DNA from: Oryza sativa Japonica Group
Taxonomy: Eukaryota; Streptophyta; Magnoliopsida; Poales; Poaceae
NCBI RefSeq assembly: GCF_034140825.1
Contig: NC_089035.1
Coordinates: forward strand, 7,426,001 to 7,490,000
Length of the DNA: 64,000 nucleotides
Direction of reading: 5' to 3'
Part shown: piece after piece, positions 1 through 12,300 of the stretch
Layout: the number at the start of each line of letters is the position of its first letter
Position numbering within the stretch: position 1 is the stretch's first letter
Program-made: the position numbers and the translations under genes
The notes under the pieces: generated by a model
What the model was told of the DNA's origin: nothing
The model's input: the letters and a program-made list of their open reading frames with translations, nothing else
Databases searched by the model: none

Positions 1-284
1 GAAACCAACATAAAAATGAACAAATTTGAGGTGATAATTACCAGCTCTTACGAATTATGAAAAAACACCAGTCCACCTTGAATTCGCTCTTAACATGAAA
101 AAGCCACCATTTGATGACAACAACAGGGTTGAAGGATATAGAAAGATCCATCCTTATAATATGATCATCATTCAGCCATTCCGTTTAACATATGACAGGG
201 ACATCTGAAAATATTTCCAACCAACGCCATTCCATAACCGTCAATTACAGGAATTAAAAAACGGATTAGCAGTAAAATACTCAC

Positions 285-445
285 CAGGGAGCCACAGCCT
301 ATGGGAGTGAGGAGCTCCCTGGTGTACTGCTGGCCAGGTAAGGGAACCGACGCACGGGGAGGGAGTGAGGGAGGGAGGGAGGGAGTTGAGCGGGTGGAGG
401 GGAAGCAGCGCAGGGGAAGGGGAACCATGCGGCGCCGCATCTACG
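285..445 (-). other. Possible first exon (5' UTR or coding) of a gene leaving the left edge
   Basis: Read on the minus strand this is a CT-rich stretch (many CCTCC units) that ends in CTCCCTG followed by GTGAGTATTTT, a strong splice donor at 284-283. CT-rich leaders followed by an early intron are typical of grass genes. Bases 1-282 would then be the first intron of a gene whose body lies outside the window. An open frame crosses the region but nothing in it is recognisable, so whether it is coding is unknown. Confidence 0.35.
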
Positions 446-689
446 TGGGGAAGGGGAGCGAACAGCTTGGGGAAGGCAAAAGGTTGGGTTGTTGGGCTGT
501 CAAATGGGCTTTTCGTGTGTAATACTTGGGTGTTCTCACCAGGATAACATATGCATTGATATCATACCATTGAGATTTCATCCAACGGCTGCTATCTTTT
601 TGGATGACGTGGATCAACCACAGTGCAGAGAATTGGTAATAACTGCAGTTAGTGGGGATCACTTGTATAGGTATATAGGATAACAAAAC

Positions 690-1640
690 AAATTACAGAT
701 TCCGCCTGTAAACTGCGAGACGAATTTACTAAGCCTAATCAATCTGTCATTAGCAAATGTTTACTGTAGCATCACATTGTTAAATCATGGCGTAATTAGG
801 TTTAAAAGATTCGTCTTGCAATTTACATGCAAACTGTGCAATTGGTTTTGTTTCCCACATTTAATGCCTTATGCATGTTATCAGGGTTATGGGTACCACA
901 TACCTAATAATAGTTGACTAAGCACGATAGGACCCACCATATACCAAGTCTCATACGGAATCATACCTCGTATATAGAAGGAGTTCTGGATAAGGAAAGC
1001 AAATAGAGTTGTATATGGAAACGAAAAGGACTACTCGGATCGTATCCATGCTTATCTCCCTAGTTCTATTTGGACAAGAGGGCATCTATGAGTATAAATA
1101 CAAGACCCCCTAGGAGGAGAGGGGTTAAGCCACAAGACCAAGATCAACATAGATGAATACAAGCCAACACATGCCAAGACAAACCGCCGAATATCGACAT
1201 CAAAGATAAGTCTAGACAAACCCAATATTGTGTCTGCGAAAGCCAACAAGAGGGATCTAGCGCTATCTCTGATCTCGCCGAGTGCGGATTTGAGGAGGAA
1301 GGCTACCCTGTCGTCGACTACGAGTTGGTTATCCATGCCGCCAAGTCGACGACAGCTAGATAGGTTATCCTAATTATTGTATTGGTGTGATTATGATGAA
1401 TAAGAGCAATACCGGCTTCGGCCAACAGGATGTAAGGCTATTACCTGTCAGATAAGGGGCCCGAACCTGTATAAAAACCCTTGTCTCCGTCTCTTTTACT
1501 TCAATCTCGCATATACCCTGGTACCAACGATCCATATACTATGCAAAATACCGTTGTCGCGGTCTCAAACGTCGACATATGTGTCCAAACATTTGATGTG
1601 ACGTTTTTGGCCAAAATTTTTTGGATCTAAACAAGACCTA
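690..1640. mobile_element. MITE interrupted by an LTR (halves 690-875 and 1578-1640)
   Basis: The left part carries TGCGAGACGAATTT and AAAGATTCGTCTTGCAATTT, and the right part ends GGATCTAAACAAGACCTAG. These are hallmarks of the rice MITE group that ends in GGYCTTGTTTAG and is full of 'attcgtctcgc' motifs. The two parts read as one element when the LTR between them is removed. It is non-coding. Confidence 0.6.
876..1577. mobile_element. Fossil LTR (probably solo, Gypsy-like)
   Basis: The sequence starts TGTTATCAGGG and ends GTCTCAAACGTCGACA, giving TG...CA ends as in LTR elements. It has the TATA-containing GTATAAATAC and GTATAAAAACCC stretches seen in rice Gypsy-type LTRs. No internal region or second LTR is next to it, so it is best read as a solo LTR left by recombination. 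The flanking target duplication is no longer clean, which suggests it is not recent. Family assignment is from memory of rice LTR sequence style. Confidence 0.6.
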
Positions 1641-1930
1641 GGCTTAAAAATATAACTAATTATATAGATTACGTGTAAATTGCGAGATAAATCTTTTAAG
1701 CTTAATTGCTCCATGATTTGATAATATGGTGCTACAGTAGACATTTGCTAATGACGGATTAATTATGCTTAATAAATTCATCTCATATGCTAATTAGCAC
1801 ACGTTTACTGTATCATCACATAGGCTAATTATAGATTAATCAGGCTCAATAAATTCGTCTCGCAAATTAGTGTAGGGTTATAGAATAAGCTTTATAATTA
1901 GTCTATATTTAATACTTCTAATTAGTGTCT
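1641..1930. mobile_element. Diverged MITE copies of the same group
   Basis: Repeats the motif set of the neighbouring elements: TGCGAGATAAATCTTTTAAGC, GACGGATTAATTA and AAATTCGTCTCGCAAATTAG, but more diverged and without clear ends. It may be two overlapping or nested copies. No coding potential is visible. Confidence 0.5.
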
Positions 1931-1932
1931 AA

Positions 1933-2270
1933 GACCCTGTTTAGTTCTAATTTTTTTCCCAAAAACATCACATTGAATTTTTAGACTCATACACGGAGTA
2001 TTAAATATAGATCAATTTAAAAACTAATTGTGCAGTTAGGGAAGAAATCATGAGACAAATTTTTTTAGCCTAATTAGTCCATGATTAGCCGTAAGTGTCA
2101 CAGTAATCTACATATGCTAATGACGGATTAATTAGTCTCAAAAGATTCGTCTCGCGGTTTCCAGGCAAGTTATGAAATTAGTTTTTTCATTCGTATCCAA
2201 AAACTCCTTCCGACTTCCGGTCGTCTGATGTGATACCCAAAAATTTCCTTTTCGCGAACTAAACAGGCCC
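1933..2270. mobile_element. MITE with GTTTAG terminal inverted repeats
   Basis: Begins GACCCTGTTTAGTTC and ends GCGAACTAAACAGGCCC, which are inverted repeats of each other. Inside are GAGACAAATTTTTTTAGCC, GCTAATGACGGATTAATTAG and GATTCGTCTCGCGGTTTCC, the usual body of this abundant rice MITE group. Its right end lies about 250 bp upstream of the B3 gene start codon, so it may form part of that promoter region. Confidence 0.75.
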
Positions 2271-2521
2271 TAAACATCAAATGTGACATGTAAGATCAAA
2301 TTTAATCGTTGATCCAAACAGGCACTTGGGGACGGAGGGTGTAGTAAAAATCTCCTGCGATATTGCTGACACCTAGTCAAATCAGTCACCACTTGCGCGG
2401 AGCTGAAGAGCCGGCTCGTTCCTCTCCTTCCCGTTCACATTTCAAAACCTCAAAGCCCCCACAAACTTCGGAATCGAGGTGAGCGGGAGTTCGGAGAGAT
2501 CAACCCGAGGGCCGCCGGCCG

Positions 2522-5500
2522 ATGGCGATAGATCAGCCCATCAAAGCAAGTTCTTTCCTCTCCCTCTCTATCTGTATCTCTCGTTTCTCGATTAAACCCA
2601 GTTTTTTTGGGGGTCATTTGCTTCGCTTATTCACTGTTCATCCGGTTGATTAGAGACCGAGGGTTCTTTGATTTGTTCCACTCTCTCTTGAATCATCGAT
2701 TAATGGCGGCGGATTTGGGGGCTAAAAGTTTTTGTCTTTTGTGTTAGATTTCATCTTCTTAGCTGCTTTTCTTGTTTTGATTCTTCGATCCGAGTGGGAG
2801 ACTGAAGAGAGTGTTCTGTGTGTGTGAGAGAGAGACGTGTTCTTGAAAATTTCCCCATGCTTTTTTTTTCGGATGACGGAGTGATCTGATATTTCAGCTA
2901 TGTTATATGGTTATCTGTGATCTTCTTGGAGATTTTGCTTCCTCTTTGATCAATTTGGTTGTACTGCTCGTTCTTGGATACGATTTTTGTTTTCTGTTTA
3001 ATGACTGAAATATTGGTGTTTACTTCCATGGGTAATCTGAATCTAATTCGCTTGTCCTTTGGTTGGTTGTTCTTGAGCAGAAGAGAGGGAGACCACCAGG
3101 TTCCAAGAACACGAAGAACAAGATGGAGCAGAAGATGGAACTAGTCCATCAAAGGCTCGCCTTACTTGACAGCAGCAGTGGCAGCGACAGGGATGACGAT
3201 ATTGGGCCGAGGGTGAGATTCTTGCATTATCATTTCCCATTGATGCGATACATACATTGTTGTTGTTGCAAGGCATTCAAATCAGGACAGGTTCTAACTG
3301 GAAAAAATGGGAGAGGCATATACTACAATACCTGGGTGTATGCCCAATCTGGATTCTTAATTTGATAATATTATCTACTTCTACTTAAATGCTACCCTGA
3401 ATAATTCATGTATCGCAGCACATCTGTATGTTGATATGTCACTTCACAATCTGGATTCTATCCGCTCGTTCTTGCATGTTTATGAAGTGACATATCACAT
3501 ATTAATCTACTCCCTTTGTCCCAAAATATAAGCATTTTTAGCTATGAATATGGACAACTGTGTGTCTAGATTCATAGCCAAAAGCTGTTACATTTTGGGA
3601 CGGAGGTAGTATCTTATCAAATTTTTTTCATAACTATTTGGATGACATACAAGAAAGAGGGATTAAAAAGAGTTTCCCGTAGGTTCACAAATTTTGTAAC
3701 TCTGAACAGGTAAGTCATGACAAATTATCAGATGCTGTATTTGCTTAAATGGTCACTTTATGTGTTAACTGTGAATTTTATCCAGGTCTATAAAGTACTA
3801 TAGATGTTAATATATTTCTCTATAAACTTGATCGAATGAGAGAAGTTTTGACTTAGGACAAAACTAAAAGACCTTGAATTATGGAAAGGAGGGGGTATTT
3901 CTAGCTTATGTTTCTTTTTTCTGTTAATGCTCATTAACATCTGGTAGCCCCTATAATAATCAAGGGTTAATTGGATCTATGCCATTATAAGAATCATGTA
4001 TTTACCATGATATCAAGAATATATGTTCTTTTTGTACTTGCAGAATTATAATCTTGCTTTTGTTGTTGCTCCACAGGCTATAATAATTGATTGTGATGAA
4101 GATGATACGGATGACGTGATGGAGGTTGTTCCTTTGAAAGTAAGGGCAGTGCTGCTTTAGTTAGCGGGTGGAATTTTGTCACTCGAGAAGACATCCCCTT
4201 GTTTTGTGCATGTTGTTCAAAAAGTCATAAAAAATTGAAAACATAAGATAGATCAATATGTAAAATATCTCTTCACAAACATGCAAGTTCAAATTCGACC
4301 TATACAAGTAGAAAAACAAAAACAATAAATTTGATTACAAATAGTGTGTTTTGTTCTATCGTGTCACATATTGATCTATAATGTCAAATCTTCTTAAACT
4401 TTTTTATGATGTTTTGGGCGACATGCACAAAACAAGGGGATGTCTCCTCAAGGGACAAATAGACTTTTCCCTTTATATGATTATCTGTTTACAATGGTGT
4501 AAGTTTATATGATATAAACTACATGTGCTCTATTTAGAGCATCCCTGTCAATGATGCTACATCATTGATAGCACTCTATGTAGCAACAATATTTTCAATT
4601 GCACAAACTCACAATATCTGTCCTCCTTGTTATCTCATAACTTCATTTATTAATTCTCATCTCAAAAACAACTTATTGATTAAGTGTTCTGATTTTTCTT
4701 GGATTTCTTACTGTGCAAGATGCTGATGCCAAAGGAGGTGGAAAATGAGCAAAGAACGGTTCCTGGCATTCCTCAAACATGCAATACCCAGAACACTAGC
4801 AATGGACGCACTAACACCACTGAAGTAAGATATGTTCACCAACTCTATCTGTATTGTATGAATGCAGTATGAATGTAATTGTAAGAGGACTTTCAGTTTT
4901 CATCTATAAAGCTCATAATACCCCTAAAGATTTTTATATCATAAGCCATAGCATTTAGGATTTCGATTGGCTGGCTGAAATCTCCGGTTTTCCAATTCGA
5001 AAAAAAAAGATCACATAATGTAATCCTGGAACACATCTCCAATCTTTATTCAGTGGACTTTACCATTTCCTTTCCAATTCCTGTATAATGTATACGAAAC
5101 CGTTGCACTTTTGAGCTCCATTACTCATAACTGAATGAGTTGTGACTTAACAGGTGCCAGTTAAGGGCCAAAATAAATGTGCAAGGTATTCCAGCTCTCC
5201 TTGTTCTTCTTATGAAAAAAACTACTTATGTAGCTCACAAGCTTGTTCAATCACACGCAGTTATCTTCCAAAAAAATCTAGTGTTCAGGCGTTCTGTGGA
5301 TCTGCTATGAAGAGAGCTCAAGAGATTCAAACGAAGTTACCAGCAGAGCATCCTAGCTTTGTTAAACATATGTTACATTCACATGTTGTCAGCGGATTTT
5401 GGCTGGTAAGGGTTGTAGATTACTAACTTTTCTTATGCTTGTCAATTTATGAAGCCTTAGATAATTGTTTCTTATGAACAGGCTGTGGAGAAGCACCTTC

Positions 5501-7109
5501 TGCAGAAACATACAAATTGCATTTACTATTAGAAGATTTTATTTGTCAAACAAATGCTCTCACTAAAATTAGAAAGTAAAAGTTTAAAGCGTGTTATGGA
5601 TCTTATTTAAAACTTCCTACTACCCTATTAACATGTTCTAAACTTCTAATCTTTTTCATTAAATTTTGTTTTAGGAAGAGAAGTCTCACACATACAAGTT
5701 ATATCCAACTTATGTACATTTCTTGCATGTTAGCTCTTACTGCTTGAGTTATTGTGTTTATGAAAATGGCTGACACTAGTTCTGCACAAGCCACCTAGAA
5801 ACTTCTTTTTGGTTTTCTCTGCATCTGATTATTGTTCTCCTCTGCAGGGTCTACCAGCTGGCTTCTGCAACAAGTATCTCCCAAAGCATGACACTGACAT
5901 TGTGCTCGAAGATGAGAATGGGAACAACCATAACACAAATTACCTGGGTGGTAAGCAGGGACTCAGTGCTGGATGGAGAGGTTTTGCGATTAACCATGAT
6001 ATCAAGGTTGGCGATGTTGTGGTCTTTGAGCTTGTGAGCACAACAAAATTCAAGGCAAGTGTTTCTGAAATGCTTGATAACTTTCTTCCAAATCTACTAC
6101 TACTACTTGATTGTTCCTTTATAATCTTCATTCATACCCATTTCTTGAGTTCCCTTGTGGGTTCAGTCTTCCCTAATCCAACAATACAATTACCTCTTGT
6201 TTCTTCATGCCTTACATTCAGGTGCATATAATTAGAGATAAAAACATCAGCCCAACTGACAGAGCACCCGGTCTCAAGAGTTTTTACGCCTGCAAGAAAC
6301 GGAAGATATCTAGTGAGTCAAAGTTTATGTTGTTAGTTTTGCACCTTGAAATGTGTTAGACATGGGAATATACACTAACTATTGAATCTCCCGAATCATG
6401 TGCTGTGTTCTACATGACAGAAGAAGCTACTGATAATGCCACCAAGCCTAAGGAGGATCCAGAGACTACTAGAGTCAGTAGCAAAGTGGCTCATGATGAT
6501 ACCCAGAATCTAGTTCATGAAGCAATAGACGGCATCAGGTTTTCAGACTCAGAGATGAGCTTTGACGACGTGATGAGCTACAGTAACTTCAACATCGTCG
6601 TGGACGGCTTGGTCATTGACTGCAAGTTCCCCGATCACCAGCGCAGGACGTACTATGAGCTGTGCTGCGCCCAGAAGTCGTTCCTCCACAGGCATCTGCT
6701 GAGGCAGCTGAGCCTCACGCTCGTCGTGGGGGTGATCATGGAGACGATCAACATCGCTGAGGGCATCAGGGCCTGCGGGGCGGGTACCTCCTCGCAAGAG
6801 GACTTCCTGATCTGGAAGAAGACGCTGCAGTCATTCGACCTGCTGGGAATGAATGTTGCGTTCTTGCTCAAGCGCGTTGACGATATTCTCGGCCTCCCCG
6901 AGCAACCGAGGGATCCATCGGAGTGTAGCAAGTACAATGAGCTGAAGCTTGAGCGGTCTCGTGCTGGGGAGAAGGTGAAGGCTCTGGAGTCCATGATGTT
7001 GACAGTGAAGGATGTGCTGAAGAAGATCGATGCCGAGATGGAGGAGATGGAGTCGAGCGTGAGGAACCATGACATTGCGCTGCGGAAGATCGCCACTGCG
7101 CCATGGTGA
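2522..7109 (+). CDS. AT-hook/B3-domain DNA-binding protein
   Basis: A nuclear DNA-binding protein of about 520 residues in eight coding exons: 2522-2545, 3081-3212, 4077-4139, 4720-4824, 5154-5405, 5848-6054, 6222-6312 and 6421-7109. All phases join cleanly. Exon 2 opens with KRGRPPGSKN, an AT-hook core. Exons 5 to 7 form a plant B3 domain, roughly residues 172-270, with HPSFVKHML, FWLGLPAGFC, GWRGFAINHDI, GDVVVFEL and KFKVHIIR. The C-terminal exon encodes a long, partly coiled-coil tail (KLERSRAGEKVKALESM) of unknown role. Introns 1 and 6 need a GC donor (AAA|GCAAGT and AAG|GCAAGT); GT alternatives break the frame. It resembles rice and Arabidopsis B3 proteins outside the ARF, LAV and RAV groups. 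DNA target and partners cannot be read from sequence. The start was chosen as the first ATG giving an open join to the AT-hook exon. Confidence 0.85.
3509..3609. mobile_element. Stowaway-like MITE in B3 intron 2
   Basis: Ends CTCCCTTTGTCCCAAAATAT and the inverted partner ATTTTGGGACGGAGGTAG, flanked by TA. It is about 100 bp, and the inner inverted repeat (AGCTATGAATATG / CATAGCC) completes a hairpin-like structure. Confidence 0.7.
4175..4461. mobile_element. MITE in B3 intron 3
   Basis: Inverted repeats of about 40 bp bound an AT-rich core. The left arm carries AGACATCCCCTTGTTTTGTG and the right arm CACAAAACAAGGGGATGTCT. Total length is near 290 bp, with no open frame of note. The family is not identified. 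Confidence 0.65.
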
Positions 7110-9371
7110 TCCTGCTTGACATCTGGGGTACTTGTCTGAAACATTTTGGGTTCGTCATTCAGGGTTTCAGATGATGATGATGATGATGATGCACTGGGAA
7201 ACCTTCGTGGTGAGTGACTGAGTGGTGAATCCTGCTAAACTCAAGGACTGACCACATTTTTGTGTACATTTCTTCAGTTACTACCACGCAGCTCAGTGCC
7301 TATCTAGAACTGTTCAGCAGCAAACCTGTCTAGGAATCAGGATGCTGTTTTTACACGGTAAATCGTATAACAGAAGTTGTAAATTTTGGGGGGCGAATGC
7401 GCTGTAAGCAGTGCAGGAAATGCGAGGAAGAAATGCAGAACACTACTTAATTATTTCAGACTCCGTCATTCAGTGCACCCTGTTCTTGGTGCCTGTTTGG
7501 TTGGTCGGTAAAGGAGGCGTGATCTGAATACCGGATGCCACCTTCAGTAATTTTCAGATTGTTCTAATTTACATATAACAAATTTGTCATTTCTTTTAGC
7601 AAGCTTGCATTTCCATATGTTTCCAATTCAGATGTTCCCTACGTTTCACAATGTAAGTCATTCTAGCATTTCCCACGTTAATATTATATATCTATGTAGA
7701 TTCATTAACATCAATATATATGTGGGAAATGATAGAATGGCTTACATTGTGAAACGGAGAAAGTGGTATATTTTATGGTGGAATGCATGAGTTCCTTGCT
7801 TTGCCTTGTATTTTATTTTACTGGTCAAATACCCGTGTATTGCAATGATTTATATATAAGGAAAAAAAACGAGTCTTTTTGTTGAGAAAAAAATGGTTGC
7901 TTCTATTTGGTTGAAATGGGATTCTTTATCTTAAAAAGACAAAAAGAAAAGGGACATAGTATAGTTCTTAAAGTGAGACATAAACCCTTTTTCACGTGGC
8001 AATGAAATTCTCATTACTAACAAATTGTGCAGTGTAATTAACTTAAATGTACAAATGAAACTTAAATTTTCATGGTTTTTTAACTTGAATAGAGGTGAGA
8101 AAGAAGCAAAGCAATATAGCATTAAAGGGTTGCAACCCGATTAGAAGCACCCAATTTCCTCTTTCCGGAGAGGAAGAGCAATGACTGCAACACACAAAGC
8201 AAGAGGACTCACATTTGTACTGCTCTCATGGCCCCACTCGTCAGTGGTGTTGGCGGCATCATCGCCACAAGTCTTTCGAAAGGAGTATGGAAAATGATAA
8301 AAGTACATTAAGTTTTCTTATGCCATTCATAATACATCTGATCCCCATGCGGTTGAGGAGTGGAGGAAGCGGGGTTATGACTTCCACAGGATGATGCTCT
8401 CTCTCTCCCCACGTTACTTACCCAGGATTAGGCTGAAGAACGAGTGATCAAAGTTAAATACGGGGACTTCAAGTAGGTGCGACAGAAGCGAACGTAACAC
8501 GAAATATTTATTGGGAAACGCTGAGGCCGAATGCCAACTCAATGCACTGTAAACGCCCTTAGCTCATGTCCATTAGTGTTTTTATTCATTCATAGGCAAA
8601 TCGGAATGTATCTGTTCAAATTTTTGTTTTTACAGATATGATTCTTTTGGGCAACAAATGGCATCTGAACGTATGTCCGCCCTCAAACTAATGGTAATGT
8701 GACCATATTTTCCACAGGTTAGATACTGACCATTTCGTACTTCTCTCACATTTGACATTTTTGGCTTCATGCATGGGTTTCTTCAAAAAAAAAAAAATAT
8801 TCGAGAACCGCCACTATGAGAACCCCACGAAACCATCATTAATTTTTTTCCTCCTAGATCCGCCAATGAAGTTCATGCATCATACTACTTGATCCATACA
8901 TCATAATAAAATTGGAAAGTATTTATCTTAAACATTCCTTAAAACTAAAATGCATTATAACGTTAATAAAACTAAAACTATATCTTGAATCATTTCTTAA
9001 GGTATAGTTTATCAGTCAACTAAATGTACATATTGCGGTCAAAGAGTACACACCTTCTTCAACATCATGACACGCATCTTAAAAAAACATTTCTTAAGAT
9101 ACGTTTTATCGGATGATAATATAGAACCAATTTTCCCTACCAAAATACAGTTACCTCAGCTTTCTAATTCAAATTTGAACTTGCGAGTTTTGGAGGTTGC
9201 AGATCGACCCTACCGACAAGGAAGGTACCACCATTGAAATTTGTTGTTCCTGATGCAAACATGTATATATACACATAATCCCACATAAATGCACAAACTA
9301 TCTTATTCTGACATGTGTTTCTGAACTAACAACTTCAGTGGCTAGTCTCTGAATGAAACTCCAGTCAGTGG
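7110..9371. other. Intergenic region: B3 3' UTR and spacer
   Basis: 7110 to about 7450 is probable 3' UTR of the B3 gene, including a short (ATG)n run near 7170. A Stowaway MITE sits at 7638-7762. The rest, including 8100-8560 where GC is slightly higher, contains no exon-like signal I can support. Confidence 0.5.
7638..7762. mobile_element. Stowaway MITE
   Basis: CGTTTCACAATGTAAGTCAT at the left is mirrored by ATGGCTTACATTGTGAAACG at the right, and the core carries the mirrored ATTCATTAACATC. The same family recurs at 11382-11532. Confidence 0.75.
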
Positions 9372-9395
9372 CTAGTCTCTGGATGAAACTCCAGT
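9336..9395. repeat. 30-bp tandem duplication over the TOP2-like stop codon
   Basis: Two adjacent 30-bp units starting CAGTGGCTAGTCTCTG differ at one base (A versus G after CTCTG). The second unit contains the inferred stop codon of the topoisomerase-like gene, read on the minus strand. Confidence 0.85.
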
Positions 9396-12300
9396 CTTTG
9401 CATCTAGCGGGCCACGGTAGCCAAACAGACGCCTGATAAGACCATTGCCAAAAGCTGTAATTGCAAGAGATAATAAGCGTTAATTACCATTAGCTGTAAA
9501 GCCTAATCAACTGCAGATAATGCAGTCAGCCAAAATTAGCCGACTCATCGTCAGATGTGCACACACCTATTTTCGAGAAACTTTTAGGAAGCTCAAGCTT
9601 TGACCCAAGCCTTCCTGGAGGTGTAGTTAGCGTCTCCTTGGTCTGTGAATCGAAGGTAGGGTTGTCTATGATCACATTGAGGAAGACCCATAGATAGCGC
9701 TTCACATCATCTACATTGAAGTTACACTCCTCATAGTGCTCATTCAGAAGGTTCATCAGATGGGTGGTAATCAGCTCCGTGACGTAATCAACATGGGTTC
9801 CACCTTTTAGTGTCTCAAATCCATTTACAAAGCTGACCTGCAAAACCATAAAAAACAGGAGTAAAATGCAGCAACAACCATGGCATTTAACTAAGAAGCT
9901 ACCCTGATATAAACATAACCAAAACATTTACCTGCTGAAAGTGTCCATCATCACTCAGGCTCAAACAGACCTCACACCAATCATTTAACTTCTCGTAAAC
10001 TCTGAAATCGATCAAGAAGGCAAAGGTGAATTCAGCTAATTAAAAAGACAAAACCATTATGGATAGATTTCGATCACTCAACAAACTAATATGCTCGTTC
10101 GAAACAACACAGCACAATAACCTTGGGAACCCTGCTCCTGATCTGTCACTGACAGGGGAATCGATATACAGGCGCACATAATCGTTGAAGCTGTTTATAC
10201 GCAGCCTCACGCCATCCCACTCAACTTGCACGGAGTCTCCTAGAATTCCTGCCATATCAACCACTCTCTTCCACATGAGCGTCACGTGATCCTCTTCGAG
10301 GTAGGTCATGTTGAACCCAGCAAGATCTGGCTTGAAGGTGATTATGGTCCAGTTCTCCCCTTGATTGCAGTCTGTAATATGGGGCACTGATTTCTTCCCC
10401 ATATTCTCAGAGAAAACCTGGAAATTAAAGTATTCAAGGAGTAAGTAACATCATGATCTATATTGTTTTGATAGTAAACTGACCTATCCAATGCTCCATG
10501 AAAGTAGTAACTACATCTAAAACTCAGAAAATTTGTTGATAATACAGAATTTGCATGCCTATAAACGATGAGTTTTTTTTAGCAAGAGGCCAGGCCTCCC
10601 ATTTCCATTAGTAGAAATGGAGATAGACTTACACAGAGTTTTTTGACTCATTGACTACTACCTGGCAACTACATTCCTCCAAAAGCCAACCAAGCAGCTG
10701 GATCAGATCTGGACATCAAATAAATGACAGCGAGTATATATCAACAACAAAGCCGATAACCCCTGCCAAGTAACAAGGTCATGGAATAGGCAAAGAAAAC
10801 ATATCATGATCCCAGGAAATACTGGTCATGGTATAGGCAAATATAACATATCATGATCCTAGGAGATACTGGTCATAGTGTGCAGGATCTAACAGTTAGA
10901 AGAGTCAAAAACAGTATCAGGTGTACCAAACTATGCCACATGCTCTTTCCGGCTTTCCAATTTATGACGCCGTTGACTTTTTAATAAGATATACTACTTT
11001 ATGGACTCTGTTATTAACATCGTCTTGTCACTGCATGGGTCCTTTTAATTTTTTCACGGTGGAATCAAAATTTATAAGTTCTTTGATGTTAAAATTTGAG
11101 TATAAACAACCATGCATATTATTAGTTGCTGTACTGTGCGAGCCACCGAATTTTCGCCATCTCTACTTATGCGTGACCACCTTATTCTCCTTGTATGTTC
11201 CGTCTATCCTCCTACTTGTGATACATATGTTTTAGCAAATGTAATTTTATTTTACATATTTGAATAGGTGTTAAGAGAATATAATTGACAGGAAACAATA
11301 GGCGGTTTTCCAAAATTTAATTTATTGGAATTTGATTTGTCCAATCGTTGATTAGTTTTTTTGAGTTGCAAATTAATAATACTCCCTCCGTTTCACAATG
11401 TAGGTCATTCTAGCATTTCTCACATTCATATTGATGTTAATGAATCTAGACATATATATCTATATAGATTCATTAACATTAATATGAATGTGGAAAATGC
11501 TAGAATGACTTACATTGTGAAACGGAGGAAGTAGTTTTTTTTCTTTTGTGTCTCTTTTAGATTTAATTGAACATGTTGCTTAACCCCACGATCATTCGGC
11601 CCACTGAACTCAACCGATCCCATCCCATGATCATGCTTGCTAAGCGATAGCTGAGGCGGAGCGTTGTTTCTTTTTCTTTTCCTTTTTTTTTAATCCTCTT
11701 TCTTCTACTACTATCTCTCTCTTTTTACCTTCAGGAAGGCTCTTCATTTGAACGGATGGCTACGATTTGTCATTTCTGTTTTGTCGTTTTCTGTATCGGA
11801 TGGTCACCGTTTTGTTCATTACATGGCTCATCCAAGTTGCTGTTTTGTTCATTACATGGTTCATCCAAGTTGCTTTGAGAGATTTACTTTTTCAGTTAGG
11901 TAGATTTGATGATTTATTTTACTACAAAATATTACGTAATTATCGTTTATTTTATGGTGACTTGATCTATCATGAAATGATCTTTAAGCATGACTTCTTT
12001 TTATATATATTTGTACAAAAATTTTGAATGAGACAAATGATTAAACGTTCATAAAAAAAATCAACGACATCAATATATTAAAAAACGAAGGTAGTATCAA
12101 ATTTGGCACAGTGGAGTTGATTTGTGAGGGTGTGACGCTGCCGAGAGAGAGTAGAGAGTGTGTGCTCAGAATTGGCTCACTCACCTGCTTGTACTTCTTC
12201 ATGCGGCACCCATCGGCGGTCTCGATGATGAACTCCGTGGAGAACAGGTTGGCGAGCTTGACACCGTAGCCACCGCCGCCGTCGTTCGTCGCCTTGTTCT

